A program made the position numbers and the translations under genes. Below are positions 7,113 to 11,763 of a stretch of DNA of 11,763 bases, piece after piece (the first letter of the stretch is position 1; the number at the start of each line of letters is the position of its first letter). This DNA is from Microbacterium sp. (GTDB taxonomy: Bacteria; Actinomycetota; Actinomycetes; Actinomycetales; Microbacteriaceae). The stretch covers positions 27,118-38,880 of the forward strand of contig DQHP01000031.1 of NCBI GenBank assembly GCA_003524435.1, written 5' to 3'. Under the pieces are notes generated by a model. That model did no database searches, was not told the origin of the DNA, and worked only from the letters and a program-made list of their open reading frames with translations.

Positions 7113-7394
7113 GTGATCAGATCGTTCGGCAGTAAGGACACCGAGCGCATCTGGCATGAGCAGTACGTCAAGCGCGTTGACCGGACGGTGCAGCGGGCGA
7201 CCTTGAGGAAGCTCGAACTGGTCCATGCGGCCAAGGACATCGAAGATCTTCGGATTCCTCCGGGCAATCGCTTGGACCGGTTGGTTGGAGATCGTCGAGG
7301 CCAGCACAGCATCCGAGTGAGTGCCCAGTGGCGTATCTGCTTCGTCTGGAGAGAAGGAGGAGCAGAGAATGTTGAACTCGTCGACTATCACTGA
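7113..7394 (+). CDS. higB: HigB-type toxin (RelE/ParE superfamily mRNA interferase)
   Basis: Predicted ribosome-dependent mRNA endonuclease neutralised by the antitoxin encoded next. The 93-residue length and the whole pattern fit HigB-like toxins of actinobacteria and proteobacteria: an opening IRSFGSKDTE, the helical LRKLELVHAA, then PPGNRLDRLVGDRRGQ and the beta strands SIRVSAQWRICFVW ending ELVDYH. The arginines and the aromatic residues of the terminal sheet are those expected near the RelE-family active site. It precedes the antitoxin, the order typical of higBA. The GTG start has no Shine-Dalgarno sequence; a -10-like element 7 bases upstream suggests a leaderless message. The last 26 bases overlap higA. 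Confidence 0.92.
   Translation: MIRSFGSKDTERIWHEQYVKRVDRTVQRATLRKLELVHAAKDIEDLRIPPGNRLDRLVGDRRGQHSIRVSAQWRICFVWREGGAENVELVDYH
7355..7360 (+). promoter_or_regulatory. Ribosome binding site deciding the higA start
   Basis: AGGAGG lies inside higB, eight bases before the ATG at 7369. It favours this start over the longer frame that opens with a GTG at 7321. Confidence 0.8.
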
Positions 7395-7689
7395 GACCGA
7401 GCTGATCGAGCCGATCCATCCGGGGGAGATCCTGATGGAGGACTTCATCGAGGGCTTCGGAATCACGCAGAACAAGCTGGCAGTGTCGATCGGTGTGCCG
7501 CCGCGCCGGATCAACGAGATTGTGCACGGCAAGCGGGGGATCACGGCGGACACGGCGATCCGTCTCGCACGATACTTCGGTACGTCCGAAGAGCTCTGGA
7601 TGAACTTGCAGTCCAACTACGAGCTGCGGATCGAGCGTCGCACACTTCGGGAGAAGGTCGCCGCGATCACGCCAATGAACGTCGCATGA
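7369..7689 (+). CDS. higA: HigA-type antitoxin, Xre-family DNA-binding protein
   Basis: Predicted antitoxin that binds HigB and represses the operon. The 106 residues begin with the HigA signature IHPGEIL (16-22), followed by a helix-turn-helix at about 32-70 (QNKLAVSIGV, then PRRINEIVHGKRGI, then ADTAIRLARYF). After that come the SEELWMNLQSNYELR segment and a charged tail, as in VapI/HigA proteins. The ATG is placed by the strong ribosome site inside higB. It overlaps higB by 26 bases, so translation is probably coupled. Its stop codon overlaps the start of the next gene (ATGA), which makes a three-gene cistron. The palindrome at 7069-7085 is its probable target. Confidence 0.93.
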   Translation: MLNSSTITETELIEPIHPGEILMEDFIEGFGITQNKLAVSIGVPPRRINEIVHGKRGITADTAIRLARYFGTSEELWMNLQSNYELRIERRTLREKVAAITPMNVA

Positions 7690-8240
7690 CCTATCTGTCG
7701 ATCGTCGTCGTGGCGCACAGTGCGCTGACAGTCGGAGACATCGATGAGCTGAGGTGGCTGTTCGACCAAGAATATCTTCACGATTTTGGATCATGGGACC
7801 CGAATCAGCCGTACGGCTACGCGCCTCATGATCTCCACGTGATCGCCCGATCCGATGACGGAGTCTTTGGGCACGTGGGTTGGGCGCGTCGCGCCATTGG
7901 CGTCGGTGGTGCCGCGGTCGCGGTCGCTGGCGTTGGGGGAGTGTTGATCTCTGAGCGTGCACGCGGTGAGCGACTGGGGAAGCGACTCATGGCCAGCGCG
8001 ACGCAGTCGATGATGGATGCCGGTGGCATTGATTTCGGATACCTCGGGTGCCGCGAGGAGGTGGTGCCGTTCTATACATCATGCGGCTGGAGTCGCGTCT
8101 TGGCGGCCGAGCGCTCGGTCGGACGGGATGGGCTGTTGGTCGAAGATGTGCCCGGGCAGCCACTCCTGGTGCTGCCGATAACTTCTGAACGTGCGGCCTG
8201 GCCGGCTGGCATGATCGACTTGCGTGGGCGTGCGTGGTGA
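7686..8240 (+). CDS. GNAT acetyltransferase resembling aminoglycoside 2'-N-acetyltransferase
   Basis: Predicted acetyl-CoA-dependent N-acetyltransferase of 184 residues, the length of AAC(2')-I enzymes. Its layout follows that family: LHVIARSDDG and GHVGWARRAI at 50-71, the strand AGVGGVLI (81-88), and the acetyl-CoA loop RGERLGKRLM (93-102). In that loop the usual second Gly is Arg, as I recall for mycobacterial AAC(2'). Then come FYTSCGW, the late strand LLVLPI and the terminal DLRGRAW. The match is by pattern only, so it may acetylate another amine. The ATG overlaps the higA stop by four bases (ATGA) and has no ribosome site of its own, so it should be translated by coupling to higA. Two hairpins follow its stop. 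An acetyltransferase as third gene behind higBA is unusual; it could be a passenger or a functional partner. Confidence 0.75.
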   Translation: MTYLSIVVVAHSALTVGDIDELRWLFDQEYLHDFGSWDPNQPYGYAPHDLHVIARSDDGVFGHVGWARRAIGVGGAAVAVAGVGGVLISERARGERLGKRLMASATQSMMDAGGIDFGYLGCREEVVPFYTSCGWSRVLAAERSVGRDGLLVEDVPGQPLLVLPITSERAAWPAGMIDLRGRAW

Positions 8241-8248
8241 TTGAGTGT

Positions 8249-8275
8249 TCGCCGCCCGCATAAGCCAGGCGGCGA
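8249..8275. terminator. Hairpin after the higBA-acetyltransferase operon
   Basis: TCGCCGCC (8249-8256) pairs perfectly with GGCGGCGA (8268-8275) around an 11-base loop. It starts 9 bases after the acetyltransferase stop, between convergent genes. No U-run follows. Confidence 0.55.
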
Positions 8276-8278
8276 TCT

Positions 8279-8298
8279 CGAGCGCATCGCTCGCCATT
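8279..8298 (+). terminator. Second hairpin with short T-run
   Basis: CGAGCG (8279-8284) pairs with CGCTCG (8288-8293) around CAT, and CCATTTT follows. It is the better candidate for an intrinsic terminator of the + strand operon, in tandem with the hairpin at 8249-8275. Confidence 0.5.
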
Positions 8299-8329
8299 TT
8301 CGGCCGAGGGTGCGCCCTGTGGTGATGTC

Positions 8330-8992
8330 TCACGCCATCTTCAGCGTGAGCAAGTGCTTTCGCGCCAGTGCTGATGCCGTCTGACCGTCGCGATCAGCGA
8401 TGGCGTCAAGGATGTCCTGGTGCGCGTGCTGGTCGGCGTCGCTGCCGAACTCGCGTCTTAGTTGCAGCAAGTCGATCATGGCTTGCCGGCTGCGCGGGGT
8501 GAAGCTGTCGAATAGGTCGACGAGGATCGGATTGTGCGATGCCACCACGATCGCTCGATGGAAGGCAATGTCCGCGTCGACGTGTGTGTCGGTGTCAGTC
8601 CGCTGAGCGTCACGCTTGTCTGCGGCGTATCTGATGGCGCGTAGCTCAGCGGGGGAGCGCCGCTCGGCCGCGAGAGCCGCAGCTTCGACTTCGATTGCGA
8701 TGCGTGCTTCGATCACCGAGTTGATGTCGGCCTTTTTCAGCACAGCACCCCAGTCTTCGACGATGTCGAGGGAAGCCACGAAGACGCCAGCTCCTTGTCG
8801 CGTAGCCAGCACGCCTTGTCCTGCTAGGCGGCGGATGGCTTCGCGCACGGTCGACCTGCCGACTCCGAGTTGCGGGCCGAGCGCGTTCTCTCCGGGGAGC
8901 TTCGACCCGAGCGGCCACTCGCCTGCACGAATGCGGTCGAGGAGTAGATCTGCCGCTTGCTCTGCGAGCGGCGTGCGCGTCACCTGTGCCAT
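8330..8992 (-). CDS. GntR-family transcriptional regulator, FadR/FCD subfamily
   Basis: Predicted ligand-responsive repressor of 220 residues. The winged helix-turn-helix covers about 8-75, with LPGENALGPQLGVGRSTVREAIRRL (32-56) and the wing QGAGVFV (66-72). The all-helical FCD sensor domain (about 90-215) carries the expected metal ligands: Asp141, His145 in DIAFH, His191 in HQDILDAI and His213 in KHL. This suggests a metal-assisted carboxylate ligand, as in many FCD proteins. The ATG at 8992 is preceded only by a weak AGAGG. It is divergent from the MFS exporter gene with 184 bases between them, so it most likely controls that exporter and itself; a FadR-type half-palindrome lies at 9012-9022. 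The ligand is unknown. Confidence 0.9.
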   Translation of the reverse strand: MAQVTRTPLAEQAADLLLDRIRAGEWPLGSKLPGENALGPQLGVGRSTVREAIRRLAGQGVLATRQGAGVFVASLDIVEDWGAVLKKADINSVIEARIAIEVEAAALAAERRSPAELRAIRYAADKRDAQRTDTDTHVDADIAFHRAIVVASHNPILVDLFDSFTPRSRQAMIDLLQLRREFGSDADQHAHQDILDAIADRDGQTASALARKHLLTLKMA

Positions 8993-9011
8993 AAAGCCTC
9001 TACTTCGCTAC

Positions 9012-9022
9012 TTGTCTGAGAA
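9012..9022. promoter_or_regulatory. Candidate GntR/FCD operator
   Basis: TTGTCTGAGAA differs at one base from the palindrome TTGTCTGACAA, a form typical of FadR/FCD regulator sites. It stands 20 bases upstream of the regulator start, in the shared divergent promoter region. Confidence 0.4.
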
Positions 9023-9176
9023 GCTGTGTAGAGTCTAGCCCATGCCCCAGCGACTCATCCTTCGTTGCCGCGCCAGGAACTGACCCGACCAGCCAACCTG
9101 CGCGCGGAGTGACGTATCCCTGCTGGTCTCCTCACTTCTTGCGCGCCATATCTGCGCCTCAGATCGAAAGAAGCAC

Positions 9177-10412
9177 ATGAGCACGTCCTCTCCTCGAACC
9201 CGCAGCCGGCTGGGCCTGTGTGCACTGACTGCCACCCATGGAGCGAATGACTTCTACACCGGCGCAGTCGCTGCGCTGCTGCCGTTCTTCGTGCTCCACG
9301 CGGAGTACTCCTACGCGGCAATCGCCGGCATTACCCTTGCCGCAACTGCTCTATCGAGCGTCGCCCAGCCAATGTTCGGATACCTCAGCGACCGCTACGG
9401 GATGCGCTGGATGAGCCTCGCGGGGCTCCTTGCCGCCGGGGTAGGCATTGCCCTGAGTGGGATGGTTGCCGACTCGTACGCGGCCGTCTGGATCGTCGTG
9501 GCGGTCTCCGGTATCGGTGTCGCCGCGTACCACCCCGCAGCGACGATGGAAGCGCGCGAGCTCGGCGGCGGCACGAGCGGATCGATGAGCCTGTTCTCCG
9601 TCGGCGGGAACGTCGGTGTTGCGCTCGCTCCGTCGGCTGTCATTCTCGTTGTAGGTACCTTCGGCCTGTCTGGCTCGGGCTTCCTGATCATCCCGGCAGT
9701 GGTGCTGGGGCTGGTGTACGCCTTGGTCTCGTGGCGGCACCTGTTCTCACGGACAGCACCCGCCGAACGAACCACCGCAACGACCAGAGCTTCAGTTCCC
9801 GACGACTGGCGTGCTTTCGCGTGGCTCACCGCGGTGCTGGCCACCTGGTCAGTCGCCTACGTCGGCACCTCTACCTTTATCTCGCTCTACTCGATCCAGC
9901 GATTTGATGTCACCACAGGCTTTGCGTCGATCGCGCTGTCTGTGTTCCCGGCGGCTGGCGCGGTGGGAACCCTCGCCGGCGGCTGGCTCGCGGACCGCTT
10001 CGGACGGCTGCGCGTCGTCCGTACCGGGTATCTGCTGGCGGCGATCTCGACCATCGCGATCGTGCTCGCCCCGTCGCCTGCGGTCGTCATCGTCGCGACG
10101 GCGGTTCTGGGCACAAGCCTGTTCCTGCCCTTCGCCGCCCAGATCACTCTGTCGCACTCCTACCTGCCGAACAGGATCGGTATGGCGAGCGGCGTCACCT
10201 TGGGGCTGACGCTTTCGCTCGGAGGGCTGGTCAGCCCGCTGCTGGGATCCATTGCGGATCAGACGAGCGTTCAGTCGGTCTTCATGATTGTCGCTGTGCT
10301 GCTCGTGGCCGGTTTCGCGCTCTCGTTCGTCCTGAAGGAGCGCTGGAGCGTCTCTGCCATGAGGTCTGAGCCGGAGAGCCAGAGCATCGAATTGGAGAGC
10401 GCCAATGACTGA
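9177..10412 (+). CDS. MFS exporter, fosmidomycin-resistance (Fsr)-like
   Basis: Predicted proton-driven inner-membrane exporter with 12 membrane segments over 411 residues. Motif A appears in both halves: GYLSDRYGMRW (68-78) and GGWLADRFGR (268-277). The first helix carries HGANDFYTG and the fourth region YHPAAT (His119-Pro120) followed by SVGGNVGVALAP, both closely like the Fsr branch of the major facilitator superfamily. A charged loop of about 25 residues near 188-215 separates the two halves. The ATG has only a weak AAAGAAG ahead of it. It is divergent from the GntR regulator, probably its controller. The family members export drugs or small metabolites; fosmidomycin itself is not implied. 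A small ORF overlaps its end by eight bases. Confidence 0.88.
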   Translation: MSTSSPRTRSRLGLCALTATHGANDFYTGAVAALLPFFVLHAEYSYAAIAGITLAATALSSVAQPMFGYLSDRYGMRWMSLAGLLAAGVGIALSGMVADSYAAVWIVVAVSGIGVAAYHPAATMEARELGGGTSGSMSLFSVGGNVGVALAPSAVILVVGTFGLSGSGFLIIPAVVLGLVYALVSWRHLFSRTAPAERTTATTRASVPDDWRAFAWLTAVLATWSVAYVGTSTFISLYSIQRFDVTTGFASIALSVFPAAGAVGTLAGGWLADRFGRLRVVRTGYLLAAISTIAIVLAPSPAVVIVATAVLGTSLFLPFAAQITLSHSYLPNRIGMASGVTLGLTLSLGGLVSPLLGSIADQTSVQSVFMIVAVLLVAGFALSFVLKERWSVSAMRSEPESQSIELESAND

Positions 10413-10560
10413 CCGGGAGATCCTTCGTCTTGAAAGTGTCGACTTCGGCCTGGCCCCAGACATCTTGAGGACAGAGCTGGTGAGCGAATGCTTCGATCAC
10501 CCGATCGAGATCGAGCACCGCGCTGGGCGCTGGCAAGCACGAGCGTTGGTGGAAGGCTGA
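10405..10560 (+). CDS. Small ORF (51 residues) overlapping the exporter stop, function unknown
   Basis: An ATG at 10405 opens a 52-codon frame overlapping the exporter gene by eight bases. GGAGA (10394-10398) stands six bases ahead, a good ribosome site, and third codon positions lean to G/C as in the neighbours. The protein begins MTDREILRLESVDFG and ends RWQARALVEG; it is soluble and acidic, with no motif I recognise. Since the ORF ends abruptly before a hairpin, it could be a genuine small protein cotranscribed with the exporter, or the 5' remnant of a longer enzyme gene. I cannot choose between these. Confidence 0.45.
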   Translation: MTDREILRLESVDFGLAPDILRTELVSECFDHPIEIEHRAGRWQARALVEG

Positions 10561-10565
10561 CGGAT

Positions 10566-10581
10566 CGACCTGTCGAGGTCG
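10566..10581. terminator. Small hairpin between convergent genes
   Basis: CGACCT (10566-10571) pairs with AGGTCG (10576-10581) around GTCG, followed by TGCGCCCTTT on the + strand. It lies between the small ORF stop and the stop of the minus-strand acetyltransferase. It is short, so a weak terminator at best. Confidence 0.35.
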
Positions 10582-10589
10582 TGCGCCCT

Positions 10590-11192
10590 TTAAGCATTAG
10601 CCTTCGCGCGGTTGAGGCCCATCGAGACATACGCGGAGAACCCAGCTCGCTTCGCGAACTTGATGCGTCGTCGCTGCGTCTCGGTGAATCCGAGCTTGGC
10701 GTACAGTCCGAGGGCGGGGGTGTTGGTGTCCTTGATATCCCGCAGCACGAACTCGTCGGAGGGCAGCTCCAGGAGCCGACGCATCAGCGCAGTGGCTACG
10801 CCTTTGCCCTGATGCTGCGGCGCTGTCGTGACGAATGCAATCTCCGTCAGACCGTCGCGGGCACCGTCGTAGGCTCCCATGAATTGGCTTCGGATGATCC
10901 GATAACTGATCATCCCGTGTATGGGACCGAGCACGCGCTGGAGCTCATGCCGATCCGGCTTGAAGCACTCCTGCTCGCCTTCGGTGACGACCGCGACCGC
11001 GGCGGGCTCGCCGTCGACGAGCGCGATGTGGAAGCGCTCCAGGATGAGCATCGGGGCGAACACGTCGGCGAGTACATCCGCGTTGTTGGAGAAGAAGGCG
11101 AAATCCTCGGCGAACCCTTGCGTGAGAACTTCCGCGATCTGGTGTCGGTACTCCTCCCCGAGTTCGCCTGCATGTGTGACTTCGATTTTCAT
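10590..11192 (-). CDS. GNAT-family N-acetyltransferase, TetR-linked
   Basis: Predicted acetyl-CoA-dependent N-acetyltransferase of 200 residues. The acetyl-CoA loop is PQHQGKGVATALM (125-137), preceded by the strand LTEIAFVTT and followed by NTPALGLYAKLGF, the motif B ending typical of GNATs. The N-terminal half (1-110) is not recognised beyond IALVDGEPAAVAVV (56-69), a normal GNAT beta hairpin. The ATG has AGGAGG six bases upstream and overlaps the stop of the TetR gene by four bases (ATGA), so the two form a coupled operon. That arrangement suggests TetR controls its expression in response to the molecule the enzyme modifies, by inference. The substrate is unknown; the protein is unlike the two other GNATs in the window. 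Confidence 0.85.
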   Translation of the reverse strand: MKIEVTHAGELGEEYRHQIAEVLTQGFAEDFAFFSNNADVLADVFAPMLILERFHIALVDGEPAAVAVVTEGEQECFKPDRHELQRVLGPIHGMISYRIIRSQFMGAYDGARDGLTEIAFVTTAPQHQGKGVATALMRRLLELPSDEFVLRDIKDTNTPALGLYAKLGFTETQRRRIKFAKRAGFSAYVSMGLNRAKANA

Positions 11193-11763
11193 CGGGGTCC
11201 TCCTGTGAATACTCGTAGGATCAGGTCGACATCGGGCTCCGCGGATTCCTCCCCCAGAGCAACGTGCAACGTTGTGAGGCCGGTAAGCATGGCGAAGTAG
11301 TGAGCGGTCAGTCGGGCGGAGTCTCCCTCGGCGATCTGACCCTCAGCCTGGCCTCGCGCGATGAGCGAGGCGATGGCCCGCCAGATCGTTCTCTGTGATG
11401 CCGCCAACCGAGATGAGGTTCCCTCCGGAGTGTCCGTCGTGACGCCCTGATTTATCATCATGTAGAACTCGGCCGCGCCGTTGTTCGCTGCGAGGTCCGC
11501 CACGTATACCTCGGTGAAGGATCGGATCATGGAGATCGGATCCCCTTCCGTCGAGAGCTGCGCGGCGACAGCCCCGAGCCCGTGCGAAGCCTGATCGATC
11601 AGCTCATCGAACAGCTCTTCCTTGCTCGCGTAGTGCCGGTAGATCGACCCGGTGCTGATCCCCGCCTCGACGGCGATCTGACGCATGTTCGTGGCCGCGA
11701 AACCACGGTGCGCGAACACCCGGACGGCAGCCGTCTCCACAGCAGAGCGCGTGGCTGAGCGCA
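11189..11763 (-). CDS. TetR-family transcriptional regulator, 5' end outside the window
   Basis: Predicted dimeric repressor. The N-terminal helix-turn-helix is clear: VETAAVRVFAHRGF, then TNMRQIAVEAGISTGSIYRHY, then SKEELFDELI. The C-terminal ligand domain (last 120 or so residues) is diverse and not assignable to a ligand. An internal GTG at 11740 would give 183 residues but would start inside helix 1. The frame stays open to the window edge with RSATRSA ahead of it, as in normal TetR N-termini, so the true start lies beyond 11763. Its stop overlaps the start of the acetyltransferase gene by four bases. Confidence 0.88.
   Translation of the reverse strand, partial: RSATRSAVETAAVRVFAHRGFAATNMRQIAVEAGISTGSIYRHYASKEELFDELIDQASHGLGAVAAQLSTEGDPISMIRSFTEVYVADLAANNGAAEFYMMINQGVTTDTPEGTSSRLAASQRTIWRAIASLIARGQAEGQIAEGDSARLTAHYFAMLTGLTTLHVALGEESAEPDVDLILRVFTGGPR

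Noticed and set aside
7321..7368. Longer HigA start at GTG 7321
   Set aside because: The ATG at 7369 has AGGAGG eight bases upstream and gives the normal HigA length.
7168..7962. 264-codon minus-strand frame across higBA and the acetyltransferase
   Set aside because: Arg/His-rich antisense translation; all three + strand genes are recognisable families.
9849..10463. 204-codon minus-strand frame antisense to the MFS gene
   Set aside because: Arg/Asp/Gln-rich shadow of a membrane-protein frame; no domain.

Overview
The window comes from a high-GC Gram-positive bacterium, most likely an actinomycete. The evidence is GC-rich coding sequence, frequent GTG starts, AGGAGG ribosome sites and protein families that are common in Actinomycetota. 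I cannot name the genus from sequence alone. The left half (about 1-6290) looks like part of a mobilizable or integrative conjugative element. The right half (about 6480-11763) looks like accessory or chromosomal cargo of small stress, resistance and regulatory genes.

Left half. Bases 1-738 hold no gene I can support but are highly organised. There is a hairpin-rich GC block (1-171) and then a tract of about 310 bases almost devoid of G on the + strand. A short segment with three GTGCAT copies and a hairpin follows, directly ahead of the relaxase gene. This is where an origin of transfer would be expected. The gene at 739-4380 encodes a MobF (TrwC/TraI-like) relaxase-helicase of 1213 residues, in which the first of the three metal-binding histidines appears to be glutamate. 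A perfect 16-bp hairpin separates it from a convergent tyrosine recombinase gene (4481-6259), whose catalytic domain is interrupted by an unusually long insertion. No type IV secretion, partition or replication genes and no tRNA attachment site are visible.

Right half. Going right: a GNAT acetyltransferase; a higBA-type toxin-antitoxin pair whose antitoxin stop codon overlaps the start of a second, AAC(2')-like acetyltransferase (a three-gene cistron order); a convergent GntR/FCD regulator; a divergent Fsr-like MFS exporter followed by an overlapping 51-codon ORF; and, on the minus strand, a TetR regulator (cut by the window edge) coupled by a 4-bp overlap to a third GNAT acetyltransferase.

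How they fit together. Relaxase and recombinase would process and integrate the element. The toxin-antitoxin pair may stabilise it, or carry the linked acetyltransferase as a passenger or partner. The GntR-MFS and TetR-GNAT pairs look like two self-contained, regulator-controlled export or detoxification modules. The points most worth checking are the G-depleted pre-relaxase tract, the His-to-Glu change in the relaxase, and the higB-higA-acetyltransferase cistron.
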